Shown here in pieces: positions 55,596 through 63,333 of a DNA stretch of 64,000 nucleotides. The stretch spans positions 124,001-188,000 of the forward strand of contig NZ_AZQN01000010.1 of NCBI RefSeq assembly GCF_000566685.1. Direction: 5' to 3'. This DNA comes from Dyadobacter tibetensis Y620-1 (GTDB taxonomy: Bacteria > Bacteroidota > Bacteroidia > Cytophagales > Spirosomataceae). The position numbers and the translations under genes are program-made. Numbering within the stretch: the stretch's first letter is position 1; the number at the start of each line of letters is the position of its first letter. The notes under the pieces were generated by a model. It did not search any database. It was not told the origin of the DNA and saw nothing but the letters and a program-made list of their open reading frames with translations.

Positions 55596-56975
55596 CTAGT
55601 CAAAAAACATATTGCTGCCCCATGCATTTTGAGAAAATGAAGAGAAAATGTCTGTTGCAGGTAGTTGTGGACTTTCCACCTTACGCACTGTTCTGGAACC
55701 CACAATTTTAAAAAGTGCCTCAGAAAGCAGAGGATCCCGGGGGTCACCGAAAGGGAATAACAGCAATCCTTCCTTAACACTTACCTCTGGAATAAAGCCT
55801 CCAGAGTAGTCGGACTGCATTAAGCTGTTGAAGGACTTGGTGACAATGGGCTGGAGGCCATAGGTAATGCCTGCCTTCTCATTGGATATGGTGATGGAAC
55901 CTACATTCTTGCCCGCCGTAATCCCCCCGATCACAGTTACTTCCATAAAAGGTTTTAATCCGTTGATAAGAAGCTCACTGGCCGATGCCGTACCTGTTGA
56001 GGTCAGCACGATCAGATGATCAAGCTGACTCCCTATGCTTTGGCTTACTGGGCTAAAGGTTTCGTAGAAAAATGTTTCTTTAAATTCCTTGAGAAGGGCA
56101 GGAGTAACGGTCTTATTATATTCTTTAATGTAAAATTTATCCTGGGCAGTGACACGGCCTATCAGGCTTGCCAAATGCGTAGCGGAACTGACATATCCGC
56201 CAGAATTATAACGCAGATCTAGAATTAAGGATCGTACATTATTGTTTTTGAAATTCCCGATTTTCTCCGTTAGCTTTTTGTCGTAAGCTTTGTTATCCGC
56301 TTTATAAGGTTCGGGATTGAACTGGTTGTATACCAAATACCCGATTTTTTTTCCATTAATCTGGTAGAGACTATCGAAAAAGACCGGGTCTGATTGTACC
56401 TCAACCTTAGTAATAGTTTTAGGCTGGTCGCTATTGATGAGGTTGCCCTGGTTATCCATGGTTGCCAGGGTATAGGTGAGAGGCCCTTCGCTGTTGAGCA
56501 ACTTGGAATAATTATCTGCCGTGAGTGGTTGATTAGCAATTCCAGTAAAAAAATCTCCACGCTTAATTCCCACTGCCGCAGCAGGCGAACCGGGCACTAC
56601 GTATTGGACTAGGCCCACCACATTTTTGCTTCCGGTAGGGTAATAGAATAGACGGAATTCAATGCCCGTGCTTATTTTTATACCTCCCAAGCTGGATTTT
56701 AGCTCTTGGACATTCTCCTGGATCCAGGAAAACCTGTCACCATCGGGCCGTAAATTTGCGTCGTACTTATAAAGTAAGGAGTTAAATAAATCGGTAGGCG
56801 ATTGTGTTAGATCGGGTTTATCGGGCATTTTATCATTCCAATAGTACCATTCTTTCATCATATCGTAGATCCATTGATTGGTCGTAGAAATGGTTGCGGG
56901 TTCTACTGTTTTGTCTTTGCAGCCCGCTGTTACTCCTATCAGAAGAAGAAGTCCGAAAAATATTTTAGAGCTCAT
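55596..56975 (-). CDS. S41 family C-terminal processing peptidase, lipoprotein
   Basis: Lipid-anchored periplasmic serine protease of 459 aa. The signal peptide ends in the lipobox VTAGC (Cys19). An N-terminal helical domain is followed by a PDZ domain at about 95-180 (GLVQYVVPGSPAAAVGIKRG) that binds unstructured C-termini, then the tail-specific protease domain (KKIGYLVYNQF, VRSLILDLRYNSGGYVSSAT). The catalytic pair is Ser331 in TGTASASELL and Lys356 in GGITAGKNVGS, 25 residues apart as in Prc and D1 protease. The substrate is unknown. It starts only 3 bases after the rocD stop codon, so the two are one operon. Confidence 0.9.
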   Translation of the reverse strand: MSSKIFFGLLLLIGVTAGCKDKTVEPATISTTNQWIYDMMKEWYYWNDKMPDKPDLTQSPTDLFNSLLYKYDANLRPDGDRFSWIQENVQELKSSLGGIKISTGIEFRLFYYPTGSKNVVGLVQYVVPGSPAAAVGIKRGDFFTGIANQPLTADNYSKLLNSEGPLTYTLATMDNQGNLINSDQPKTITKVEVQSDPVFFDSLYQINGKKIGYLVYNQFNPEPYKADNKAYDKKLTEKIGNFKNNNVRSLILDLRYNSGGYVSSATHLASLIGRVTAQDKFYIKEYNKTVTPALLKEFKETFFYETFSPVSQSIGSQLDHLIVLTSTGTASASELLINGLKPFMEVTVIGGITAGKNVGSITISNEKAGITYGLQPIVTKSFNSLMQSDYSGGFIPEVSVKEGLLLFPFGDPRDPLLSEALFKIVGSRTVRKVESPQLPATDIFSSFSQNAWGSNMFFD

Positions 56976-56978
56976 TGC

Positions 56979-58238
56979 TTAAAGCCTGTTAAATTGTATA
57001 AATACCTCAGCGATGATATCACAGGCCTGATTCATTTGTTCAGCGTTGATCACCAATGGAGGCGCAAAACGTATTTTATTGCCATGAGTGGGTTTGCATA
57101 ACAGCCCTTTCTCCATCATCTGGTAACAGAGGGTATTGGCTGTATCGCTTTCCTCGCTGTCATTAATAACAATGGCATTGAGAAGTCCCTTTCCTCTAAC
57201 GATTTCTATTAAAGAACATTGTTTTTGAAGATCATGCATTCGGGAACGAAAAATCTGGCCCATAGCCTCGGCATTGGCGGCGAGGTCTTCCTCTTCTACC
57301 ACCTTCAGGGCGGCCACTGCCACAGCACAAGCAAGGGGGTTTCCGCCAAAAGTAGACCCATGTTCCCCGGGCAAAATCGTCAGCATCACCTCATCGTTGG
57401 CAAGTGCCGCAGATACAGGAAACACCCCACCCGATAGCGCCTTGCCTAATACCAGAATGTCGGGTTTTACCCCTTCCCAGTCGCAGGCTAATTTTTTTCC
57501 GGTACGGCCAATCCCGGTTTGTACTTCATCGGCAATGAAAAGTACTTGATACTGGGTGCATAAATTACGGACTCCCTGGAGGTATCCTTCGTGGGGTACC
57601 ACAACGCCCGCCTCTCCCTGTATAGGCTCCACCATGAAGCCAGCAATATTAGGGTCACTTTTGAAGCAGCTTTCGAGGGCTTCTAGGTCGTTGTAAGGGA
57701 TGATTTGAAAGCCTGGTAAAAATGGCCCGTAATGAGTGGTACTGGAGGGATCGGTGGAAGAGGATACCGCGGCTAAGGTCCGTCCCCAGAAATTTCCGGA
57801 TACATATACCATTTTCGCCTGGTCGGTGGGAACCCCCTTGACCTTATAGGCCCACTTCCGAGTCAATTTTAAAGCAGTCTCTCCAGCTTCAACTCCTGAA
57901 TTCATCATCAATACTTTGTCGTAGCCAAAGTACTCGGCCATATATTGCTCGCAAGGCCCTAACTGGTCATTATAGAAAGCCCGGGAAGTCAAAGTGAGTT
58001 TCTGGGCCTGGTTTATTAATGCCTGAATTATTTTCGGGTGACAGTGACCTTGACTCACGGCGCTATAGGCCGAAAGGAAGTCCAGATACTCCTTGCCCTC
58101 CACATCCCAGACATGAACGCCCCGGCCTTTATTGAGTACGACGGACATGGGTTTGTAATTATGGGCCCCAAAGCGAAGCTCCAGGTCAATGGCTTGTTGG
58201 GAAGTAGGATGTGGTATGGTTGCCGAAAAGTCAGACAT
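56979..58238 (-). CDS. rocD: Ornithine-oxo-acid aminotransferase
   Basis: PLP-dependent class III aminotransferase of 419 aa that converts L-ornithine and 2-oxoglutarate into glutamate semialdehyde and glutamate. The N-terminal [20 protein letters not shown] is typical of Roc[21 protein letters not shown] binds the cofactor phosphate; [13 protein letters not shown] carries the cofactor Asp; the Schiff-base Lys is Lys266 in [25 protein letters not shown] completes the site. RocD is preferred over acetylornithine aminotransferase because of the N-terminus and overall match. It is divergent from the TPP riboswitch gene and is followed by the protease gene. Confidence 0.93.
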   Translation of the reverse strand: MSDFSATIPHPTSQQAIDLELRFGAHNYKPMSVVLNKGRGVHVWDVEGKEYLDFLSAYSAVSQGHCHPKIIQALINQAQKLTLTSRAFYNDQLGPCEQYMAEYFGYDKVLMMNSGVEAGETALKLTRKWAYKVKGVPTDQAKMVYVSGNFWGRTLAAVSSSTDPSSTTHYGPFLPGFQIIPYNDLEALESCFKSDPNIAGFMVEPIQGEAGVVVPHEGYLQGVRNLCTQYQVLFIADEVQTGIGRTGKKLACDWEGVKPDILVLGKALSGGVFPVSAALANDEVMLTILPGEHGSTFGGNPLACAVAVAALKVVEEEDLAANAEAMGQIFRSRMHDLQKQCSLIEIVRGKGLLNAIVINDSEESDTANTLCYQMMEKGLLCKPTHGNKIRFAPPLVINAEQMNQACDIIAEVFIQFNRL

Positions 58239-58315
58239 ATCGATTGGTTTTTAGGTTGGTACAGTACTGATGTAAAAATACAAAATACTTGGGTGATAAG
58301 TAAAATACGTACTTT

Positions 58316-58347
58316 ATTGTAACATAGATTTTTGTACCGTACTTTTG
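58316..58347 (+). promoter_or_regulatory. Promoter of the thiamin riboswitch transcript
   Basis: TACTTTTG at 58340-58347 matches TAnnTTTG exactly and ATTG at 58316-58319 lies 20 bases upstream (consensus TTTG). Transcription would begin near 58353, at the first bases of the TPP element, an expected geometry. Confidence 0.65.
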
Positions 58348-58353
58348 TGGCAT

Positions 58354-58434
58354 AATCTCAAAGGGGTGCCCTACCGAACGGGCTGAGATCATACCCATAG
58401 CACCTGATCCGGGTAATGCCGGCGAAGGGAGAGA
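58354..58434 (+). ncRNA. TPP (THI element) riboswitch
   Basis: The conserved core is present in order: AAAGGGGTGCC at the 5' side, GGGCTGAGA, ACCCATAGCACCTGATCCGG, GTAATGCCGGCGAAGGGAG. These are the pyrophosphate- and pyrimidine-binding arms of the thiamin pyrophosphate aptamer. It lies on the strand of, and 130 bases before, the TonB-dependent receptor gene at 58564, so that gene is repressed when TPP is abundant. Confidence 0.96.
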
Positions 58435-58482
58435 CGTTTCCTTATGCTATTGCAGAAACGAGTACATCCAAAGTGTATCTCG
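58435..58482 (+). promoter_or_regulatory. Overlapping hairpins of the TPP riboswitch expression platform
   Basis: CGTTTC (58435-58440) can pair with GAAACG (58455-58460), and ACGAGTACAT (58458-58467) can pair with GTGTATCTCGT (58472-58482, one bulge). The two stems share bases 58458-58460 and exclude each other, the usual switch design. No clear U-run follows, so translational or Rho-type control is more likely than intrinsic termination. Inference from pairing only. Confidence 0.4.
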
Positions 58483-58563
58483 TCAACAGGAGACTGAAGC
58501 GTTTATTTTAATTTTATTCAAATATTCAGGTGGCCCTTTGCCTGTTTCTAACACGTTTTGTAC

Positions 58564-61020
58564 ATGTTGCGATACTATTATGCCTCTGTGGTCATTTGTT
58601 TTATTTGTATTTTTTCCTGTCTATCCTCTTTTGCACAGCAAAAGGTTTCGGGGCGTATTGTGGATGCTGAAGACGGAAAATCCTTACCAGGGGCGACCAT
58701 ACAGGCCGGGCCATTTAGGGGTACCTTCTCTACGGAATCAGGAGACTTCGTCATCGATCAGCTTCCAGAGCAAATCGGGCAGTTGGTGGTTTCCTATGTA
58801 GGGTATCAAACCGAGACCGTTCCCTTGGATAATCGTACGAAAGATCTGGAGATTCGTCTCCATAAAAGTACTAAACAGGCAGACGAAGTAATCATACACG
58901 CCACACGCGTGAACGATAAGTCTGCTATGGCCTACACCAATGTTCAGGCTGCAGACATAGAAAAGCAGAATCTGGGTCAGGATTTGCCCATATTATTAAA
59001 CTTTACACCATCTCTGGTAAGTACCAGCGACGCCGGGGCCGGTGTAGGTTATTCGGGGATACGAATTCGGGGTTCGGACGCTACGCGCATAAACGTCACA
59101 GTAAATGGTATACCCTATAACGACGCAGAAAGTCAAGGGGTATTCTGGGTTAATATGCCCGATTTTGCATCTTCTGTCAGTAGCATCCAAATCCAGCGTG
59201 GGGTAGGTACCTCTACCAATGGCGCTGGAGCCTTTGGAGCCACGGTTAACATTAGTACCAACAGCTTTCAGCCTGACCCATATCTGGAGCTCAATAATTC
59301 TGCCGGCTCATTTAATACCTTTAAAAATACGATTAAGCTGGGGACGGGTTTGTTAAATGATAAATTTACTGTTGACGCTAGACTTTCCAGAGTGTCTTCA
59401 GATGGGTTTATTGATAGGGCGACATCCAATCTGCATTCTTATTATCTGTCAGCAGGCTATTTTGGTAAAAAAAGTTTTGTTCGGGTTAATGTTTTTTCAG
59501 GGAAAGAACGTACTTACCAGTCTTGGTATGGTAGTCCTGAGGCCAAGGTGCGAGGAGATCGCGCTGGAATTCAGGCTTATATTGAACGTAATTATCTGGG
59601 AGAACGCGATGCTGCCAATTTGCTAAATTCGAATGATAGGACATATAACTACTATACATATCAGAATGAGGTAGATAATTACCGCCAGGATCACTACCAA
59701 ATAGTGTCCTCTCATACCCTCGCCGATGGCCTGACTCTGAATTTGAATGGTTTTTTGGTTCGGGGGTTAGGGTATTATGAACAATATCGTGATCAGGATG
59801 ACTACAGCAGCTACAATCTGCCCAATGTCATTATTGGAGCTGATACGATAGGGAGTACCGATTTGATACGTCGGAGGTGGCTGGATAATTACTTTATGGG
59901 AACCACGTTTTCATTAGATTATAACGGATATAAGAAACTTACTGCCAGCCTGGGCGGTGGGTATAATCGCTACGATGGAGATCATTACGGACAGATTATC
60001 TGGGCCCGGATTGCGGGAAGTATTCAAAATGAACATGAATATTACCGGAGCAACGGGCTGAAAGAGGACTTCAATCTATATGGCAAGGCATATTATCAGT
60101 TTACCGACCGCCTCAATGCATTTGCAGACTTGCAGTTCCGGAGCGTTTCGCATCGCATCTTCGGAATCGACGATCGGCAGTCGCCTTTGGACTATGATCA
60201 ATCCTACACATTTTTTAATCCGAAGGCCGGCTTGAACTATATCCTGGCCTCTGGGAGCTCCTTATATGCATCCTATAGTATAGGCAATAGGGAGCCCAAC
60301 CGCAGCGATTTTGTAGATGCCTCGGCGACCTTATTTCCCCAATCAGAGAATTTGCAGAATGTGGAGGCGGGTTTTCGCTGGCAGAAGAATCGTTTCGCTC
60401 TATCAGCAAATTATTATATGATGTACTATAAGAATCAACTGGTACTGACCGGGCAAATTAATGATGTGGGGAATGCCGTACGGGTTAATGTACCTAAGAG
60501 TTATAGAACGGGAGTGGAGCTTGAAGGAGCCTTGGCCCTGGCTAAGAAGGTTAAATGGAATGTAAATGCGACTGTCAGCACCAACCGGATTGCCAATTTT
60601 ACAGAATATATTCCGGATTACGATCAGGGAGGATATAGGGCTATCGAGCACGGTAAGACCAATATTTCATTCTCACCTGAACTAATTGCGGGGAGTCAGC
60701 TTACCTATGCATTTACCAAACAGCTGGAGCTGGCCCTGCTAAGCAAATATGTAGGGGACCAATATCTGGACAATACAAGCAATGATAATCGGAAGTTAGA
60801 TGCGTATTTTACTAACGATCTGCGGCTCACTTATTCATTAAAGCCCAACTGGGCCAGGAATCTAAGTGTGAATATTCTGATAAACAATATTTTCAATCAA
60901 AAGTATGAGTCCAATGGCTATACCTTTGGATATATTGCCGGGCAGCAGGTTATACAGGAAAATTTTTATTATCCACAAGCGGGTACCAACTGGCTGGTAG
61001 GTTTGAATATGAAGTTCTAG
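58564..61020 (+). CDS. TonB-dependent receptor, predicted thiamin-compound importer
   Basis: Outer-membrane receptor of 818 aa from the ATG at 58564 (a TTG two codons earlier is also in frame). A signal peptide ends near SSFAQQ. A carboxypeptidase-regulatory-like domain follows (VSGRIVDAEDGKSLPGATIQ), then the plug (about 115-225; SGIRIRGSDATRINVTVNGI, GVGTSTNGAGAFGATVNIST) and a 22-strand barrel ending in VGLNMKF. It is the only gene directly behind the TPP riboswitch, so uptake of thiamin or a thiamin precursor across the outer membrane is the best hypothesis; comparable riboswitch-linked receptors are known from Bacteroidota genome surveys. It is not a SusC: the length is below 900 and no susD follows. 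Confidence 0.9.
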   Translation: MLRYYYASVVICFICIFSCLSSFAQQKVSGRIVDAEDGKSLPGATIQAGPFRGTFSTESGDFVIDQLPEQIGQLVVSYVGYQTETVPLDNRTKDLEIRLHKSTKQADEVIIHATRVNDKSAMAYTNVQAADIEKQNLGQDLPILLNFTPSLVSTSDAGAGVGYSGIRIRGSDATRINVTVNGIPYNDAESQGVFWVNMPDFASSVSSIQIQRGVGTSTNGAGAFGATVNISTNSFQPDPYLELNNSAGSFNTFKNTIKLGTGLLNDKFTVDARLSRVSSDGFIDRATSNLHSYYLSAGYFGKKSFVRVNVFSGKERTYQSWYGSPEAKVRGDRAGIQAYIERNYLGERDAANLLNSNDRTYNYYTYQNEVDNYRQDHYQIVSSHTLADGLTLNLNGFLVRGLGYYEQYRDQDDYSSYNLPNVIIGADTIGSTDLIRRRWLDNYFMGTTFSLDYNGYKKLTASLGGGYNRYDGDHYGQIIWARIAGSIQNEHEYYRSNGLKEDFNLYGKAYYQFTDRLNAFADLQFRSVSHRIFGIDDRQSPLDYDQSYTFFNPKAGLNYILASGSSLYASYSIGNREPNRSDFVDASATLFPQSENLQNVEAGFRWQKNRFALSANYYMMYYKNQLVLTGQINDVGNAVRVNVPKSYRTGVELEGALALAKKVKWNVNATVSTNRIANFTEYIPDYDQGGYRAIEHGKTNISFSPELIAGSQLTYAFTKQLELALLSKYVGDQYLDNTSNDNRKLDAYFTNDLRLTYSLKPNWARNLSVNILINNIFNQKYESNGYTFGYIAGQQVIQENFYYPQAGTNWLVGLNMKF

Positions 61021-61053
61021 TATGGTGGCGGTTCATCCTATGCACTTTCTATT

Positions 61054-61061
61054 TACCTTTG
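61054..61061 (+). promoter_or_regulatory. -7 box directly before the hemE start codon
   Basis: TACCTTTG matches TAnnTTTG exactly and is followed by CGGC and then the ATG at 61066. Transcription from it would begin at or next to the start codon, giving a leaderless mRNA. The -33 region (GTTC at 61031-61034) is weak. Confidence 0.5.
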
Positions 61062-61065
61062 CGGC

Positions 61066-62091
61066 ATGGAATTAAAAAATGACCTATTACTTCGGGCTGC
61101 ACGCGGTGAAAAAACTGAGCGTACTCCCGTATGGATGATGCGCCAGGCAGGGCGGATACTGGCCGAATACCGTGCCGTTCGTGAGAAAGCGGGAAGTTTT
61201 ATTCAGCTGGCTACCACGCCTGAGCTGGCTGCTGAAGTTACCATCCAGCCGGTGGATTTGCTGGGTGTGGATGCTGCCATTATCTTTTCGGATATACTGG
61301 TGATTCCCGAAGGTATGGGACTTCCCTATGAGATGGTAGAACAAAGAGGGCCTGTATTTCCTAAAACGGTGCATACCCTGGACGACTTAAATCAACTACA
61401 TATCGCTGATCCAGAGGCAGATCTTGGTTATGTTCTGGACGCAATAAGAATTACAAAGAAGGCCTTGGCAAACCGCGTTCCCCTCATAGGTTTTGCCGGG
61501 GCTCCTTTCACTATATTCTGCTATATGACGGAAGGTAAAGGATCGAAGACCTTTTCAGTGGCCAAAAAGCATTTGTATACCGACCCGATTTTTGCCCATA
61601 CCTTATTGCAAAAAATTACGGATAGTACCATAGCCTACTTAAAGGCCCAGATAGCTGCCGGTGCCGATCTGGTTCAGGTGTTTGATTCCTGGGCGGGAAT
61701 ATTATCCCCTTCGCAATATCGCGAGTTCTCACTTCCCTATATCAAGCAAATTTGTGATGCGATTACGGAAGTGCCTGTCACTGTTTTTGCCAAAGGAGCC
61801 TATTTTGCTCGCACTGAGATAGGGCAACTTAATTGCTCTGTAGTGGGAATGGACTGGAATATGGATATTTCAGAAACAAGAGCCCTTATTCCAAACAAAA
61901 CCCTTCAAGGAAATCTGGATCCCTGCGTATTATATGCTTCTTTTGATCAAATTAAAAAGGAGGTTAAGCAAATGATTCATCAATTTGAAGGTCATCCCTA
62001 TATAGCCAATCTAGGGCATGGCGTATACCCCGATACTGATCCGGATAAGGTTCGGTGCTTTATAGAAACCGTTAAGGAATATAGCCACTAA
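61066..62091 (+). CDS. hemE: Uroporphyrinogen decarboxylase
   Basis: Heme-pathway enzyme of 341 aa that removes four carboxyl groups from uroporphyrinogen III to give coproporphyrinogen III. The N-terminal signature [20 protein letters not shown] carries the conserved Arg residues of the active site, [16 protein letters not shown] follows with the substrate-binding Asp, and [20 protein letters not shown] and [16 protein letters not shown] are also diagnostic. The C-terminal [20 protein letters not shown] contains the active-site His. Length is normal. It starts 45 bases after the TonB receptor but has its own likely promoter. A GmhB-like phosphatase gene follows after 57 bases with a hairpin between them. 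Confidence 0.95.
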   Translation: MELKNDLLLRAARGEKTERTPVWMMRQAGRILAEYRAVREKAGSFIQLATTPELAAEVTIQPVDLLGVDAAIIFSDILVIPEGMGLPYEMVEQRGPVFPKTVHTLDDLNQLHIADPEADLGYVLDAIRITKKALANRVPLIGFAGAPFTIFCYMTEGKGSKTFSVAKKHLYTDPIFAHTLLQKITDSTIAYLKAQIAAGADLVQVFDSWAGILSPSQYREFSLPYIKQICDAITEVPVTVFAKGAYFARTEIGQLNCSVVGMDWNMDISETRALIPNKTLQGNLDPCVLYASFDQIKKEVKQMIHQFEGHPYIANLGHGVYPDTDPDKVRCFIETVKEYSH

Positions 62092-62099
62092 GGGTAAGA

Positions 62100-62131
62100 G
62101 ACTACCATTTCTATTTTTGGGAATGGTAGTC
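62100..62131. other. Hairpin in the hemE-gmhB spacer
   Basis: A 12-bp stem with one wobble (GACTACCATTTC 62100-62111, GGAATGGTAGTC 62120-62131, 8-base loop). No U-run follows on the plus strand, so it is more likely a processing or stabilising stem than a terminator. Confidence 0.45.
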
Positions 62132-62148
62132 CGAAAAATTTAATTCTA

Positions 62149-62679
62149 ATGAATTTGATACCAAAGAGAAAATGTATTTTTCTGGATCGTGATGGTGTTT
62201 TAAACGAAGACCTGAACGATTATTTATATAAGCTGGAAGACTTAATAATTCCGGAGGGAGTTGGTGAGGCGCTGCAAGCTTTGAAAAAGGCAGGTTACCT
62301 GCTGATTGTGATTACCAACCAGGCGGGTATAGCCAAGGGGATGTACGATGCCGAAGCAGTTTATGCTATTCATGAGCGAATACAGGAGGTAAGTGGTCAT
62401 GTGATGGACGATTTATATTTCTCCCCCCATCATCCAGACTTCTCTGGGCAGTCTCTTTCCCGTAAGCCCGATTCTCTTTTGCTGGAAAAGGCCATTGCGA
62501 AATATAATATTGATCCACTTCAATCCTGGATGATAGGCGATAGATCCCGTGACATGGAAGCCGGTAAAAAAGTGGGCGCTAAGACCATCCATATTCTGCC
62601 TTCGCCTGAAGGACACTCTGGAGATTTTTTTGCCAAAAACTTAAGGGAAGCCTCAGAGCTGATCCTGTCGAAGAGCTAA
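62149..62679 (+). CDS. HAD-IIIA phosphatase, GmhB-like without the zinc cysteines
   Basis: Cytoplasmic HAD hydrolase of 176 aa. Motif I is FLDRDGVLNED (Asp13 nucleophile, Asp15 acid/base), motif II VITNQAGIAKG, motif III around SRKPDSLLLEKA, and motif IV MIGDRSRDMEAG. The layout is that of D-glycero-beta-D-manno-heptose-1,7-bisphosphate 7-phosphatase (GmhB). In GmhB a loop binds zinc through three Cys and one His. Here the loop reads FSPHHPDFSGQSLSRKPDS, with Ser at the Cys positions, so the metal site is lost. It may still act on sugar bisphosphates, or have another phosphoester substrate. The stop codon overlaps the antisense lipoprotein gene by 4 bases. Confidence 0.8.
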   Translation: MNLIPKRKCIFLDRDGVLNEDLNDYLYKLEDLIIPEGVGEALQALKKAGYLLIVITNQAGIAKGMYDAEAVYAIHERIQEVSGHVMDDLYFSPHHPDFSGQSLSRKPDSLLLEKAIAKYNIDPLQSWMIGDRSRDMEAGKKVGAKTIHILPSPEGHSGDFFAKNLREASELILSKS

Positions 62680-62801
62680 ACGCGCTGGGTCTGAACAGGA
62701 GCAGTCTTCTGTAAAGAACCATAGGCAGGACAGGCATGCTTGGTGCAGGAAGAAATAGCCCCTATGCAGCAGATTGCTAATAGTACAAGTAATTTTTTCA
62801 T
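62676..62801 (-). CDS. Very small lipoprotein of unknown function
   Basis: Exported peptide of 41 aa from the ATG at 62801. The signal peptide MKKLLVLLAICCIGAISSC ends in a lipobox (AISSC) and leaves a mature part of only about 22 residues (TKHACPAYGSLQKTAPVQTQ). Small lipoproteins with a short CPAYG-type tail recur in Bacteroidota and often go unannotated. A longer in-frame start at 62918 would put 39 unlikely residues in front of the signal peptide. It is convergent with the GmhB-like gene, and their stop codons overlap by 4 bases, so the two mRNAs are antisense at their 3' ends. Function unknown. Confidence 0.7.
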   Translation of the reverse strand: MKKLLVLLAICCIGAISSCTKHACPAYGSLQKTAPVQTQRV

Positions 62802-62865
62802 AATTCTTCTTCTAGTTGAAATTATAGATGGGAAGTTTTTGGGCTGTCCTATCGATTTGATGTTC

Positions 62866-62873
62866 CAAAAATA
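62866..62873 (-). promoter_or_regulatory. -7 box for the small lipoprotein gene
   Basis: On the minus strand TATTTTTG matches TAnnTTTG, 64 bases before the ATG at 62801. The -33 region is weak and overlaps the plus-strand terminator at 62884-62926. Confidence 0.4.
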
Positions 62874-62883
62874 ATAGAAAGTT

Positions 62884-62926
62884 CTTTGCATGAACGTTTT
62901 AATAACGAAAGCATGCAAAGTTTTTT
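62884..62926 (+). terminator. Intrinsic terminator of the hemE-gmhB transcript
   Basis: CTTTGCATG (62884-62892) pairs perfectly with CATGCAAAG (62912-62920), with an inner CGTT/AACG pair, followed by TTTTTT at 62921-62926. It is 204 bases beyond the GmhB-like stop codon, past the whole antisense lipoprotein gene. On the minus strand there is no U-run. Confidence 0.75.
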
Positions 62927-63333
62927 GATAATTATAACCAAATTTATTATTGAATACTTCCTTTGGTCCTAATTAATATTCTTTTATGGACTATTTGGCT
63001 GATCTAGCCTCTATGCAATTCTATCGATCTGCGGTGTGAGCAGTATCCTACCACTTTGTAGTGCCCACTTCATATTTATATCACAACATAGTGATCAAGG
63101 AATTCTTTTATTATGTCCTTGCTCATAGGACATCCGGGCCAATACTCATCTTATTTGTAGTCTCATTTGAATGATATTCTGTTAAAATTGAAGTATTGGA
63201 TATAAATATTGGATATATCTGCTTAAATGCAAAATAAAAGCAAAGTTGATTAGGGGTAAGGCCAAATTAATGACTCCTTAACAATAGTTGGGTATGTACG
63301 ATCTATTTGTCTATTAGCATTCTGAGGTTAGGT
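62927..63333. other. Intergenic region before the FecR gene
   Basis: No gene in 407 bases; notably no ECF sigma factor gene. Two symmetric elements are present: ATCAC-AACATA-GTGAT (63080-63095, perfect 5-N6-5 dyad) and a hairpin ATGTCCT-TGCTCAT-AGGACAT (63113-63133). Either could be an operator or leader structure of fecR. Confidence 0.45.
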
